A stretch of DNA of 64,000 nucleotides from NCBI GenBank assembly GCA_013391385.1, contig JACBFI010000002.1, positions 153,484 to 217,483 on the forward strand, written 5' to 3'. The stretch is from Sediminibacterium sp. Gen4 (lineage in GTDB: Bacteria > Bacteroidota > Bacteroidia > Chitinophagales > Chitinophagaceae). The position numbers were made by a program, and so were the translations under genes. The notes under the pieces were generated by a model. That model was given only the letters and a program-made list of their open reading frames with translations. It searched no databases and was not told the origin of the DNA. Shown here in pieces: positions 26,351 to 35,560 of the stretch (position 1 is its first letter; every line of letters starts with the position of its first letter).

Positions 26351-27919
26351 CTACTTGTGTTTACTCAACAGGTATTTATCGTGTATTACCTGGCTCATGG
26401 TTTTCCCATATACTTTACTCTCTACCCATGAGATCACATCCAGATAAGCAAAGGATCGGGTTTCAAAGCGACTTTTTTCATACTTCTTGATCTTTTCTAA
26501 AAATGAGCGCAATTCTGTTTTAACCTGTTTGGCGGGTATTTGAAATGAATGTCTCAGAAAACGAAACATCTCTTCCTCTACAATCGTAAGATTATCCATC
26601 TTAGCCATAAAACGGTAAACTGATTTGATCAAAGAACTTTCGATCAAATCAGCATTTCCTAATTCATAATGAGCCATCAAATGTAACAGACGAGCATAAC
26701 ATTGCAGATCATTACGTAAGTCAACATGATCATTGATGATTCTCCGTAAATAATCAATGCAGGTATTATAATCACCATTTCCGAAATACAAGGATGCTAT
26801 CTTATAATTGAATACCAATACCCGATGCTGATCAATATACAATGCATTATCAGACAACTGCTGTTCTAAATCTGCTACCAATGTCAATCCATCTCGAAAA
26901 GTGCCCTGCATCAAATGTTGATTCAGTTTAGCACTATGGATATAAATAAAACTATGTACCCGGAAAATGTCATGTTTATTCGCAGCTTCACTTTCAGCAA
27001 ATTGTTCAAACTTTTTGAGTGTGTGGCTAAAAGCTTTAAAATTTCTTAAATCGAAATGCGCATTGAGTAGGTTATGTAAACCTTTGATATAATGCCCGGT
27101 TTCTACCTCAACCATAAAAGGTTCTTTTTCAAAAAGGCCTAACCATTTTTGACTGTAACGGTAATACATCAGAAAATCCTGACGAATAAAAGCATACCAG
27201 CAATAGCTTTGGTACAGATACAATCGCTCATAAAACCCATTCATGATATCTGAATTGGGTGGTAGCTGCTGTTTGAAAAAATCTTTGATATCTTTTTCAT
27301 CCGCTTCATTTCTGGCATGACCATTTTTCACATACCAACTATATAACTGCAATGCTAAATTGGATAATTGAGTAATCACCCTTCTTTTTTCATTAACAAC
27401 ATTCGCTTCAGCTGTCAATTGCTCAGCCCTGTCTTGCATGCTTCTGGTAATATGCAAGGTCTCAATCTTTTTTTCCAGTGAAATGATCTGAATCAAAAAA
27501 CTATCCTGATGATACTCATGTGCCAATTCTTTTGCCCTATCCAAAATTTTAAGACTCTGATGATACAAACCTTTATTATATAGAATACGTGCATAGTCAA
27601 TCTGTTCATGCAATTGCATATCGATACTGTCATTACTTTTCAATAATCGTAAACTGGAAAGCAATTGACGGTACAAATGGTTTTTGAGATTGGCTAGTTG
27701 AGGTTTCGCTATGCCGGGTATTTTTTTAAGCAGGTTTTTTTCATCAAAATCAGAGAGCTTTTCCAATGCATCAAACAACTGAATGACTTTCAGATCATCT
27801 TTGGCTGAATTACGTTTGATATACAGTTTAAAATGCCTTTTTTCCGCTTTTTGAAGCGATTTGATCAATTGAAATAAGGGGTCTTGCGAACGGTTGGGCA
27901 TCATATCATTTTTAACCAA
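26351..27919 (-). CDS. Large alpha-helical TPR-like hypothetical protein
   Basis: A 522-residue, almost wholly helical cytoplasmic protein with no signal or membrane segment. It begins with LFQLIKSLQKAEKRHFKLYI and continues with repeats of about 35-40 residues, such as ILYNKGLYHQSLKILDRAKELA and IASLYFGNGDYNTCIDYLRRI, that look like degenerate TPR hairpins. Proteins with this start occur widely in Bacteroidota without assigned function; a protein-protein scaffold is the only safe inference. First ATG at 27919; ATGs at 27904 and 27901 are alternatives. Confidence 0.7.
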   Translation of the reverse strand: MVKNDMMPNRSQDPLFQLIKSLQKAEKRHFKLYIKRNSAKDDLKVIQLFDALEKLSDFDEKNLLKKIPGIAKPQLANLKNHLYRQLLSSLRLLKSNDSIDMQLHEQIDYARILYNKGLYHQSLKILDRAKELAHEYHQDSFLIQIISLEKKIETLHITRSMQDRAEQLTAEANVVNEKRRVITQLSNLALQLYSWYVKNGHARNEADEKDIKDFFKQQLPPNSDIMNGFYERLYLYQSYCWYAFIRQDFLMYYRYSQKWLGLFEKEPFMVEVETGHYIKGLHNLLNAHFDLRNFKAFSHTLKKFEQFAESEAANKHDIFRVHSFIYIHSAKLNQHLMQGTFRDGLTLVADLEQQLSDNALYIDQHRVLVFNYKIASLYFGNGDYNTCIDYLRRIINDHVDLRNDLQCYARLLHLMAHYELGNADLIESSLIKSVYRFMAKMDNLTIVEEEMFRFLRHSFQIPAKQVKTELRSFLEKIKKYEKSRFETRSFAYLDVISWVESKVYGKTMSQVIHDKYLLSKHK

Positions 27920-27961
27920 AAAACCAATAAAATCAAGTGTTTCAGACAGCCTATTTCATCT

Positions 27962-28237
27962 TTAAGATAAAAAAGGAAGTGAAAACTTGTCTTTATACCA
28001 CCAAAATGGTGCACTATCTTCGAATGGAAGATATATTTCATATAGCAAGACAATCGAAGTATAACAAACAATCGTAATTAACGCAAAAGCGTTCAAAATA
28101 TCGGGATATTTCTCCCAAAAAATTTTTCGTATGGCAAGCAATCGTAGAGGTCGTTCCGTTTCCACGGAGGGACCCTTTTTTTGCAATATACTGAAATATG
28201 GAAATATTACTTCCCGCCAATTTTTTCTTTCGCCCAA
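27962..28237 (-). CDS. Doubtful small membrane ORF after cmk
   Basis: A 91-residue frame starting at a TTG within the end of cmk. It has a hydrophobic stretch (ILNAFALITIVCYTSIVLLYEIYL) between basic and acidic parts and is rich in W, F and Y, as real small membrane proteins can be. There is no ATG and no recognisable family. The stretch 27920-28206 holds nothing else that I can see. Treat as possible only. Confidence 0.25.
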   Translation of the reverse strand: MGERKNWREVIFPYFSILQKKGPSVETERPLRLLAIRKIFWEKYPDILNAFALITIVCYTSIVLLYEIYLPFEDSAPFWWYKDKFSLPFLS

Positions 28238-28890
28238 TTCAGGGCTACCTGTAATTGCTCTTCTCGGGTCAGATCACTATTATCTAAAACAACAGCATCC
28301 GCAGCTTGTCTGAGTGGACTAAATTCTCTATTACTATCCATATAATCCCTCATTTCCAAATTACGCTTTACTTCTTCAATGGTGATTGCAGGATTTTTTT
28401 CAAACAACTCTTTGAATCTTCTTTCCACTCTTACGGCCGGATCGGCTGTTACAAATATTTTAAGCTCGGCATCCGGAAACACAGTAGTGCCTATATCCCT
28501 TCCATCCATGACAATCCCTTTTTTCTTTCCCATCAATTGTTGTTGTGCAACACCGAACTCACGTACTTCTTTTAAAGCTGCTACTTCACTCACATGCTCA
28601 CTCACCACCATCTCACGAATCAATAATTCAACATTTTCATCATTCAGGTACATATCACTCTGACCTGTTAGCGGATTGTATTCAAAGGATAATGAGATTT
28701 CAGAAAGTGCTTCTATGACTTTTCGGGTATCTGCATAATCAATATGCTTCCTGAGAAAATAGAGTGTAATAGCACGATACATAGCACCACTATCAATAAA
28801 AACATAATTCAACTCCTTAGCCAATTGTCGAGCCAAAGTACTTTTGCCACAAGATGAGTAACCGTCTAATGTGATAATAATCTTCTTCAT
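28207..28890 (-). CDS. cmk: (d)CMP kinase
   Basis: Phosphorylates CMP and dCMP. From the ATG at 28890 (227 residues) the protein starts MKKIIITLDGYSSCGKSTLA with the P-loop GYSSCGKS, then IDSGAMYRAITLYFL (CMP-binding), MDGRDIGTTVFPDAELKIFV and the lid RFKELFEKNP. An ATG five codons earlier is in frame but extends past the usual start. The MDGRDIGT motif separates it from other nucleotide kinases. Confidence 0.95.
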   Translation of the reverse strand: MKKIIITLDGYSSCGKSTLARQLAKELNYVFIDSGAMYRAITLYFLRKHIDYADTRKVIEALSEISLSFEYNPLTGQSDMYLNDENVELLIREMVVSEHVSEVAALKEVREFGVAQQQLMGKKKGIVMDGRDIGTTVFPDAELKIFVTADPAVRVERRFKELFEKNPAITIEEVKRNLEMRDYMDSNREFSPLRQAADAVVLDNSDLTREEQLQVALNWAKEKIGGK

Positions 28891-28940
28891 GCATGCTGAT
28901 ATCATGCAAAATTGCGGTAAAAAAACCGATTATTCCATAC

Positions 28941-28972
28941 AAAAAAGGTCGGTAATCATACCGACCTTTTTT
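28941..28972 (-). terminator. Terminator after fasciclin gene 1
   Basis: A 14-base perfect stem (28941-28954 with 28959-28972) that includes A6/T6 ends, loop ATCA. It reads as a terminator on both strands; it lies just after the stop of the fasciclin gene at 28991. Confidence 0.9.
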
Positions 28973-28990
28973 ACCAATTGACTGACATTC

Positions 28991-29536
28991 TTATCCAGGA
29001 AGAACAACGCTGTCAATTACATGTATTACCCCGTTACTTTGATATACATTACTGATAGTTACTTCAGCTGTCGACCCTTTTTCATCTGTTAAGATCAATT
29101 TTTTACCCTTCATAGAAGCTTTTAATGACCCACCGGCAACTGTTTTCAATACGGCTGTACCTTTTCCTTCTTTGATCAACTGAGCAATGGCTGCGGCATC
29201 ATATTTTCCGGCTACCACATGATAGGTTAGAATTTTGGTAAGGGTTGTTTTATTCTCCGGTTTCACCAAAGTTTCTACAGTTCCTGCAGGCAACTTTCCA
29301 AAAGCAGCATTGGTAGGTGCAAATACGGTAAATGGACCTGCACTTTGCAATGTTTCAACTAAACCTGCAGCTTTTACAGCAGCCACCAATGTGGTATGCT
29401 CTTTTGAATTCACAGCATTTTCAACAATATTTTTGGAAGGATACATGGGTGCTCCACCTACTTCTACTGTTTTTTCCTGAGCCATTGCAAATTGTGTACC
29501 TAGAATGGCGCAAAGAATAAAAAGAATCTTTTTCAT
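28991..29536 (-). CDS. Secreted fasciclin-domain protein 1
   Basis: From the ATG at 29536 (181 residues) there is a signal peptide MKKILFILCAILGTQFAMAQ, then one FAS1 domain: NSKEHTTLVAAVKAAGLVETL, the H1 motif GPFTVFAPTNAAFGKLP, then LTYHVVAGKY and the H2-like end NGVIHVIDSVVLPG. FAS1 domains mediate adhesion. The next gene upstream encodes a second FAS1 protein with its own terminator, so the pair are separate transcripts from a duplication. An extension to 29584 is unlikely. Confidence 0.93.
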   Translation of the reverse strand: MKKILFILCAILGTQFAMAQEKTVEVGGAPMYPSKNIVENAVNSKEHTTLVAAVKAAGLVETLQSAGPFTVFAPTNAAFGKLPAGTVETLVKPENKTTLTKILTYHVVAGKYDAAAIAQLIKEGKGTAVLKTVAGGSLKASMKGKKLILTDEKGSTAEVTISNVYQSNGVIHVIDSVVLPG

Positions 29537-29608
29537 AATCTGTTGATTTAATTTTTTGTTTGTTGTACAGACCATATACGACACATGTTATCAATTGGTT
29601 TTTATGAA

Positions 29609-29633
29609 TAAAAAAAGCCTCATAGAATGAGGC
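29609..29633 (-). terminator. Terminator after fasciclin gene 2
   Basis: GCCTCAT/ATGAGGC stem (29617-29623 with 29627-29633), followed on the minus strand by seven T. It lies 26 bases after the stop of the second fasciclin gene. Confidence 0.8.
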
Positions 29634-29658
29634 CTTATCATTGAATATGTAAGTTTAT

Positions 29659-30225
29659 TTATTGCGTAAGTACTTTATCTATGATATGTATCAGTCCATT
29701 GCTTTGTTCATTATCCGGCAAAAGAATGATCGATTGTTTTCCTTGTGGATCGGTCAAAAAAATTTTCTTTCCTTTTTTGGTTACTTGTAAAACGTCTCCC
29801 GATAATGTTGTTAGTGATGCCTTGCCATCTGCTTCTTTGATCATTTTTATCAATGCATTCGCATCTAGTCTTCCAGAAACGATATGACTTTTGATCAAAC
29901 GGTTCAGTTTTTTCTTGTCTTCATCTGTTGAACTGATGTTTCCCTGCATCAGTTTGGTAAAAGATTCATTGGAAGGCGCGAAAAACGTATAGGGTCCTTG
30001 CTTTTGTAACAATTCAATTAAATCTGCTGATTGGATGGCCATAACAAGACTGGTATGTTCTCCTGATGAACCTAAATTTTCAACGATATTTTTTTGAGGC
30101 GACATTCTTGAAGCAGCTGAATTAACATTGCCACTTCCTCTAGACTCTATCCCAAATGCCACCAATTGTGCTTGTACTACTAATGTGCTAAAAACAAATA
30201 AAAGAGGAAATACTAATTTTTTCAT
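29659..30225 (-). CDS. Secreted fasciclin-domain protein 2
   Basis: A 188-residue protein with signal peptide MKKLVFPLLFVFSTLVVQAQ and one FAS1 domain: SSGEHTSLVMAIQSADLIELL, GPYTFFAPSNESFTKL, IKSHIVSGRLD and NGLIHIIDKVL. Both FAS1 proteins share the MSPQKNIVEN/MYPSKNIVEN lead-in before the domain, showing they are paralogues. Lysines are more common here than in paralogue 1. Probably a surface or periplasmic adhesion protein. Confidence 0.92.
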   Translation of the reverse strand: MKKLVFPLLFVFSTLVVQAQLVAFGIESRGSGNVNSAASRMSPQKNIVENLGSSGEHTSLVMAIQSADLIELLQKQGPYTFFAPSNESFTKLMQGNISSTDEDKKKLNRLIKSHIVSGRLDANALIKMIKEADGKASLTTLSGDVLQVTKKGKKIFLTDPQGKQSIILLPDNEQSNGLIHIIDKVLTQ

Positions 30226-30280
30226 GGTGCATTATTTCCATCTAACTTAATAAGAATTTTACAAAGAGCATGCACTCAGC

Positions 30281-31162
30281 CTAAAAAAGGTCAGGAAAAT
30301 CTGTAATGATCCCATCAACCCCCAATGTACGCAGTTCCTGGATCTTGGTTCGATCATTCACAGTCCATGGGATCAGCTTAACACCCAAATCCCTGCATTG
30401 CTTTACCAACAAAGGTGTCACTAACGAAAAATAAGGGCTATAAATAGTCGGAACAAAACCTAGTTCCTTTAATTGAAGCGCAAATGTTTGGGGATGATTT
30501 CCTTCAATCAACAATGCTGTTGGAATGGATGGATATTTTTGATGGAGGTATTGAAGCGTGCGAATATCAAAAGACTGAATAGTAGTTTTCTCTTGTATTT
30601 GTTTGCGATGAATCACTTCCATGATCAGGTCAACAAATAAGGCCGGAGCAGGATGATATATACCATCGGTAGCAGGCTGAGATTTGGTTTCGATATTAAA
30701 AGCAGGTACCGGTTTTCCCATTTTTGTACAATAAGCCAGAACAGAATCAATCATATCTGATAATAAAGGCTTATAGGTAGCAATCTTTTGTTGTTTAGGA
30801 AAACGAGAGAAAGGCTTTGATCCAACATCATACTTGCGAACAGTGGCATAATCCATCTGAAAAATATTCAGCTTTTTTTCCTCTTCTGCAGTCACATAGC
30901 TACCATCAGGTTTGGTGGTGATATCATGACTAAAAAAAGGTTCATGGCTCAATATCACTTGTTGGTCTGCTGTAATGACTACATCTGTTTCCAAGGTTGT
31001 AACACCCAAGTCAATTGCTTTGAGCATGGCAGGAATGGTATTTTCCGGCATGAGCCCTCTACATCCGCGATGCCCCTGTTTATCGAATGATGATAATTTC
31101 GTTTGATTATTTTTTGCGGAAAAGCAAGAGAGTAAAAGAATCAGCATCCAAGCTTTATTCAT
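30281..31162 (-). CDS. Glycerophosphodiester phosphodiesterase, likely lipoprotein
   Basis: Hydrolyses glycerophosphodiesters. The 293-residue protein has QGHRGCRGLMPENTIPAM (catalytic His and the R..PENT motif), LETDVVITADQQVILSHEPF (metal Glu-Asp and second catalytic His), PAFNIETKSQP and, at the end, IPWTVNDRTKIQELRTLGVDGIITDFPDL. The N-terminus WMLILLLSCFSA has a lipobox with Cys13, so it is probably anchored in the envelope. Its ATG overlaps the stop of the PaiB-like gene (ATGA). Confidence 0.93.
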   Translation of the reverse strand: MNKAWMLILLLSCFSAKNNQTKLSSFDKQGHRGCRGLMPENTIPAMLKAIDLGVTTLETDVVITADQQVILSHEPFFSHDITTKPDGSYVTAEEEKKLNIFQMDYATVRKYDVGSKPFSRFPKQQKIATYKPLLSDMIDSVLAYCTKMGKPVPAFNIETKSQPATDGIYHPAPALFVDLIMEVIHRKQIQEKTTIQSFDIRTLQYLHQKYPSIPTALLIEGNHPQTFALQLKELGFVPTIYSPYFSLVTPLLVKQCRDLGVKLIPWTVNDRTKIQELRTLGVDGIITDFPDLF

Positions 31163-31791
31163 GATCTAAAGAATTGTTGTTTGCGTTTACTCATTTCTTC
31201 TGCTACTGCTTTCTCTTCCCAATTACCGGAACTGAGTTTTGATACAATATTATCGAAACTTTGTTCATCCCTGTTTTGACTCAACTTAAAAACAGCATCT
31301 GTTTGCAATAATTTAATCTCAAATGCTACAATGGCTTTTGATAAACGACTAATATAATCTTCAGGAAGTTCTTTGTACTGTGAGGGAGAAGAAGGGTTTT
31401 GTTCAAAATGAGCCGTTAACTCTTCCAACATTGCCGGTAATGCTTCGTCGCTGAGTAAATGCATTTTCCCGCGAGCATGAACAGTCATATAATTCCAGGT
31501 AGATGCCTGCTTTTTATTTTCATACCAGCTTGCGCTAACATATGCATGTGGACCTGAAAATAACACCAGTACATGGTCATTTTGTAAAAAAGCTTGATGA
31601 TGATCCGTCTGCTTCATAAAATGACCTTGTAGATATAGATCACCCTCTCTTTCCTTCACTAAGATGGGAATTTGTGTAGCTACAGGCTCGTTTGAAGCCG
31701 ATACTCCAATTAGAGTTGCAAAAGGATGAGCTTTGACGAATGCAATGATTTCATCTTGATTCTTTTCCTGATAACTGGGCAGATGATACAT
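31159..31791 (-). CDS. PaiB-like FMN-binding protein
   Basis: A 210-residue flavin-reductase-fold protein of the PaiB type: MYHLPSYQEKNQDEI at the start, LIGVSASNEPVATQIPIL, GHFMKQTDHHQAF, VLVLFSGPHAYVSASWYENK and WNYMTVHARGKMHLL. These W.Y..V...G motifs bind FMN. PaiB was named as a negative regulator of sporulation genes in Bacillus; here a regulator or an FMN enzyme are both possible. It is translationally coupled to the GDPD gene by a four-base overlap. Confidence 0.9.
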   Translation of the reverse strand: MYHLPSYQEKNQDEIIAFVKAHPFATLIGVSASNEPVATQIPILVKEREGDLYLQGHFMKQTDHHQAFLQNDHVLVLFSGPHAYVSASWYENKKQASTWNYMTVHARGKMHLLSDEALPAMLEELTAHFEQNPSSPSQYKELPEDYISRLSKAIVAFEIKLLQTDAVFKLSQNRDEQSFDNIVSKLSSGNWEEKAVAEEMSKRKQQFFRS

Positions 31792-31878
31792 ACGACGGAT
31801 CTGATTTAGGTTTCAAACAAAATTATTGCACCTCATCCGTTCAGATGTACCATTCATACCATTATGAACGAATCAGCA

Positions 31879-32976
31879 TCATTCAGTTACCTGAACAGTT
31901 TGTGTTTTAGGTGCACTGGCATTCCTGATCGCGATATTACGAACTGCATTGCCCGCAAATTGACGAAGTGCATTTTTACTTACCTCTTCATTTCCGGCCA
32001 TAGCAGGTGTTCCCAAATCGCCACCTTCTCTTATTTCCTGTACCAAAGGAATTTGTCCGAGGAAAGGCAAATCATATTCTTCTGCTAAATTCTTACCACC
32101 ATCTTTTCCAAACAGGTAATATTTGTTTTGAGGCAATTCTGCGGGAGTGAAATAAGCCATATTCTCTACCAACCCAATGATAGGAACATTGATTTGTGCT
32201 TGTCCAAACATAGCGATACCCTTTTTCGCATCTGCCAATGCTACATTTTGTGGGGTTGTTACAATGATCACACCTGTCACAGGTACGGTTTGCATCAGTG
32301 TAAGATGAATGTCTCCGGTTCCGGGTGGCATATCAATAACTAGGTAATCCAATTCTCCCCAATCTACATCTGTCACAAACTGACGAATTGCACTACTCGC
32401 CATGGGTCCACGCCAAACCACTGCATTTTTTTCATCTACCAATAATCCAATACTCATCAGTTTGATACCATATTTTTCCAAAGGAATGATCATCCCTTTT
32501 CCATTCACCTCTTTCATCATCGGACGCTCACCACGAACGCCAAACATAATCGGTACACTAGGTCCATAAATATCTGCATCCATCAAACCTACAGATGCAC
32601 CACCTTCTGCCAATGCAAGTGCAAGATTGGCTGATACCGTACTTTTTCCAACACCACCTTTACCACTTACGACTGCAATAATATTTTTGACACCCGATAG
32701 CACTTGTTGATTATCCTTACGGGTAGAGGAAGTATTGGATGTGAAATTCACCGTCACTTTTGCTTCTTTGTCTACCAACAATTTAACAGCGTTTTCACTG
32801 GCTGTACGCATCATATCTTTCATCGGACAAGCAGGTGTTGTCAGTACAATCGTAAAGCTCACTTCTTTATCCTTGATCTGAATATCTTTCACCATATTCA
32901 AGGTCACCAAATCTTTTCCCAGATCAGGTTCTTGTACATTACTCAGTGCACTCAGTATAGCCGCTTCTGTCATCAC
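31879..32976 (-). CDS. mrp: Mrp/NBP35-type P-loop protein (iron-sulfur carrier)
   Basis: A 365-residue cytoplasmic ATPase. Residues 1-90 form a MIP18/DUF59 domain (ILSALSNVQEPDLGKDLVTL; VLTTPACPMKDMM). The P-loop domain follows with AVVSGKGGVGKSTVSANLAL (deviant Walker A), DADIYGPSVPIMFG and VIDMPPGTGDIHLTL. Typical for carriers that deliver Fe-S clusters. The CxxC metal-binding pair usual in the C-terminal part of NBP35/Mrp is not evident (it reads LPQNKYYLFG here), an oddity also seen in other members. Upstream on the minus strand, TAACTTTG (33008-33015) fits a -7 box. Confidence 0.95.
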   Translation of the reverse strand: MMTEAAILSALSNVQEPDLGKDLVTLNMVKDIQIKDKEVSFTIVLTTPACPMKDMMRTASENAVKLLVDKEAKVTVNFTSNTSSTRKDNQQVLSGVKNIIAVVSGKGGVGKSTVSANLALALAEGGASVGLMDADIYGPSVPIMFGVRGERPMMKEVNGKGMIIPLEKYGIKLMSIGLLVDEKNAVVWRGPMASSAIRQFVTDVDWGELDYLVIDMPPGTGDIHLTLMQTVPVTGVIIVTTPQNVALADAKKGIAMFGQAQINVPIIGLVENMAYFTPAELPQNKYYLFGKDGGKNLAEEYDLPFLGQIPLVQEIREGGDLGTPAMAGNEEVSKNALRQFAGNAVRNIAIRNASAPKTQTVQVTE

Positions 32977-33007
32977 GCAAGTTTTTGTTAAAAAATCAAT
33001 TTGGCTG

Positions 33008-33015
33008 CAAAGTTA
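33008..33015 (-). promoter_or_regulatory. -7 box for mrp
   Basis: TAACTTTG on the minus strand fits TAnnTTTG exactly and lies 31 bases before the mrp ATG. No TTG is found at the expected -33 spacing. Confidence 0.4.
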
Positions 33016-33116
33016 ACCGCTCGCAACCTTACTTTGTCAGAATTAAGGTGAGTTTTCAACAATCTGCATGGCCGGTTGTTGTCGATTTTGGGAAAACCAT
33101 TTGTATTTTTACCGTG

Positions 33117-33764
33117 ATGAAAATATTTCTACGATTATTTGTTGTTACTGCCTTCTTTTTGCTGACCATCGAAAAAGCGATGTCACAGCGAAATGAATAC
33201 CGAGATTCAGTGGTACAACTGTATGGCGTGGTAATGACAGCTGATAGTTTAATGGCGATTCCATCCGCTAGCATTATTGTAGAAGGAAAAGGAAGAGGTA
33301 CCATTACCAATCCGGATGGGGTTTTCTCTATTGCCGTACTCAAAGGCGATCGTATTACATTTTCCTGTGTTGGATTCAAGAATAGAAGCATTGAGATTCC
33401 CCGTGATCTGCCCGATAATCAGTACAGTGTGATCCAATTATTGGTGAGTGATACGGCTTATTTACCTGCAACCATCCTAAAACCCCGCCCTACCAGAGAG
33501 CAATTTGAGCGTGATTTTGTAAACATAAAGATCGCTGATGATGCTTATGAGATCGCCAGAAAGAATACGGATGAGGCTCAACGCCGAATTCTGATCAATA
33601 GTTTGCCTGCCGATGGAAGAGAAGCCATCAATTACCAATTGAGACAACAGGCGAATAAATACTACTATTCCGGACAATTACCTCCGATGAATATCCTAAA
33701 TCCTGCGGCTTGGGCTGATTTCATCAAAGCCTGGAAAAGAGGGGATTTTAAACGCAAAGACTAA
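33117..33764 (+). CDS. Secreted carboxypeptidase-regulatory-like domain protein
   Basis: From the ATG at 33117 (215 residues) the protein has a signal peptide MKIFLRLFVVTAFFLLTIEKAMSQ followed by a CarboxypepD_reg-like beta domain: VQLYGVVMTADSLMAIPSAS, IIVEGKGRGTITNPDGVFSI and DRITFSCVGFKNRSIEIP, the pattern at the N-terminus of TonB-dependent transporters. Here the domain stands alone with a charged helical tail. Earlier in-frame codons would bury the signal peptide, so I reject them. Probably periplasmic; function unknown. Confidence 0.85.
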   Translation: MKIFLRLFVVTAFFLLTIEKAMSQRNEYRDSVVQLYGVVMTADSLMAIPSASIIVEGKGRGTITNPDGVFSIAVLKGDRITFSCVGFKNRSIEIPRDLPDNQYSVIQLLVSDTAYLPATILKPRPTREQFERDFVNIKIADDAYEIARKNTDEAQRRILINSLPADGREAINYQLRQQANKYYYSGQLPPMNILNPAAWADFIKAWKRGDFKRKD

Positions 33765-33823
33765 TATTTCGGCTTTATTGCCTGTTTTTTCAACAGATTT
33801 TCTTCCATTACAGATAGCGGCTT

Positions 33824-33831
33824 TACTTTTG
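33824..33831 (+). promoter_or_regulatory. -7 box for the hydroxyacyl-CoA dehydrogenase
   Basis: TACTTTTG fits TAnnTTTG exactly; a TTC lies 18 bases further up in place of the -33 TTG. The leader to the ATG at 33854 is short. Confidence 0.4.
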
Positions 33832-33853
33832 CGCATACTTAAAACGATTGTAT

Positions 33854-34750
33854 ATGCCAGTTACGAATGTTAGTGTAATCGGTGCCGGAACCATGGGTAA
33901 TGGAATAGCGCACGTATTTGCTCAAAATGGATTTTCTGTTCAGCTCATCGATGTGAGTGCAGCTCAATTGGAAAAAGCGGTACAAACCATTTCAAAAAAT
34001 CTAGACCGTCAAATTGCTAAGGGCGCTTTAACGGAAGAACAAAAGACAGCAACACTGGCAAGACTTCAAACAGAAACAGATTTGGAAAAAGGAGTTTCAC
34101 AAGCTGATCTGGTAGTAGAAGCAGCTACTGAAAATGTGGAATTGAAACTGAATATTTTCAAAATGATCGATGAAGCAGCTCCTGCAAATGCCATTCTTGC
34201 ATCCAATACTTCTTCTATCTCTATTACTAAAATTGCTTCTGTTACTAAGAGACCCGAAAAGGTAATCGGAATGCATTTTATGAATCCTGTTCCTGTGATG
34301 AAATTGATAGAGATCATCAACGGCTATGCTACTACAACAGACATCACAGAGACTATTGTAACACTTAGCAAAACATTGGGTAAAGTTCCATGTGTTGTAA
34401 ATGATTACCCGGGGTTCATTGCAAACAAGATATTAATGCCCATGATCAATGAAGCGATCAGCAGTTTGTATGAAGGCATTGCGGATGTAGAAGCCATTGA
34501 TACCATTATGAAATTGGGTATGGCACATCCGATGGGACCTCTGCAACTAGCGGACTTTATTGGTTTGGATGTTTGCTTAAGCATTTTGCAGGTGCTGCAT
34601 GAAGGATTTGGCAATCCGAAATATGCACCTTGTCCACTTTTAGTGAATATGGTCACCGCGGGTAAATTGGGTGTTAAATCAGGAGAAGGATTTTACAAAT
34701 ACACGCCAGGAACGAAGGAATTGATCGTCAGCGATCGTTTTAAAAAATAA
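33854..34750 (+). CDS. 3-hydroxyacyl-CoA (3-hydroxybutyryl-CoA) dehydrogenase
   Basis: NAD-dependent oxidation of 3-hydroxyacyl-CoA, in fatty acid, butyrate or phenylacetate pathways. From the ATG at 33854 (298 residues) it has the Rossmann motif VIGAGTMGNGIAHVFAQ, ASNTSSISI, the catalytic His in IGMHFMNPVPVMKLIEII, DYPGFIANKILMPMINEAI and MGPLQLADFIGLDV. Length matches the stand-alone bacterial enzyme (Hbd/PaaH). A TTG two codons upstream is less likely. No other beta-oxidation gene is nearby. A strong terminator follows. Confidence 0.95.
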   Translation: MPVTNVSVIGAGTMGNGIAHVFAQNGFSVQLIDVSAAQLEKAVQTISKNLDRQIAKGALTEEQKTATLARLQTETDLEKGVSQADLVVEAATENVELKLNIFKMIDEAAPANAILASNTSSISITKIASVTKRPEKVIGMHFMNPVPVMKLIEIINGYATTTDITETIVTLSKTLGKVPCVVNDYPGFIANKILMPMINEAISSLYEGIADVEAIDTIMKLGMAHPMGPLQLADFIGLDVCLSILQVLHEGFGNPKYAPCPLLVNMVTAGKLGVKSGEGFYKYTPGTKELIVSDRFKK

Positions 34751-34757
34751 ACCAACC

Positions 34758-34791
34758 AAAGACCGATTGAAGAATATCAATCGGTCTTTTT
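34758..34791 (+). terminator. Terminator after the dehydrogenase gene
   Basis: A 13-base perfect stem (34758-34770 with 34777-34789) with a 6-base loop, ending in a T-run. It lies 8 bases after the stop and 11 bases before the next start. Confidence 0.9.
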
Positions 34792-34801
34792 AATATTGCC
34801 C

Positions 34802-35560
34802 ATGTTTTTCATCCTCTCGAAACTGCTTTATTTTCTTTTAATACCCTTCAATTGGATCATCATCTTATTGATTAGTATTTATTTTGTGAAATCAGCAAGA
34901 CTTAAGCGTAGATTAATCTTGATTACTGTTTTTATTACTTTGATCTTTAGCAATCCATGGTTGTATAAAAAAGCCAACAAATGCTGGCAAGCAGACTCCA
35001 AAGCGTTATCACAAATGAAAAATTATGAATTGGGTATTCTGCTGACCGGTATGGTTAATTTTGATACTAGAGATCAAGGTTTCTTTGGATCAGCAGCAGA
35101 TCGATTCATACAAACTGCAACTCTTTATCATACCGGAAAGATTAAAAAAATTCTTGTAACAGGAGGTAGTGGATCATTGTTACATACTTATAAACCCGAA
35201 GCGGTATTCTTAAAAGAAATGCTAGTCAATAATAACATTCCTGAAAAGGATATCATTGTAGAACCTGATTCCAGAAATACTTATGAGAATGCGATATTCA
35301 GTAAACGAATATTAGACTCCTTAAACATAAGCTCTCCTTCATTACTTATCACATCTGCCTTACACATGAGAAGATCTGAGGCTGTATTTAAAAAAGCGGG
35401 GATCCGGTTTGATAGTTACGCTGCCGACTTTAAAGTGGTAAATGAGTATTTTTCAATTGACGATACATTGATTCCTGATGCTAAACTTTTAAAAGATTGG
35501 ACTCACTTAATCAAAGAAGTAATAGGGCTTTGGGTCTATCAATTAACAGGAAAAGCCTGA
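34802..35560 (+). CDS. YdcF/SanA/ElyC-like DUF218 membrane protein
   Basis: A 252-residue protein with two N-terminal membrane segments (FFILSKLLYFLLIPFNWIIILL and LILITVFITLIFS) and a DUF218 domain: ELGILLTGMVNFD, ADRFIQTATLYHTGKIKKIL followed by VTGGSGS, EPDSRNTYENAIFS and SLLITSALHMRRSEAVF. ElyC and SanA relatives act in envelope biogenesis under stress. The ATG at 34802 follows two codons after a TTG. It begins right after the terminator, so it needs its own promoter, which I do not see. It ends next to a converging gene with no gap. Confidence 0.88.
   Translation: MFFILSKLLYFLLIPFNWIIILLISIYFVKSARLKRRLILITVFITLIFSNPWLYKKANKCWQADSKALSQMKNYELGILLTGMVNFDTRDQGFFGSAADRFIQTATLYHTGKIKKILVTGGSGSLLHTYKPEAVFLKEMLVNNNIPEKDIIVEPDSRNTYENAIFSKRILDSLNISSPSLLITSALHMRRSEAVFKKAGIRFDSYAADFKVVNEYFSIDDTLIPDAKLLKDWTHLIKEVIGLWVYQLTGKA

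Noticed and set aside
32985-33116. Longer N-terminus of the carboxypeptidase-regulatory-like protein
   Set aside because: It would place the signal peptide internally; the ATG at 33117 is directly before it.
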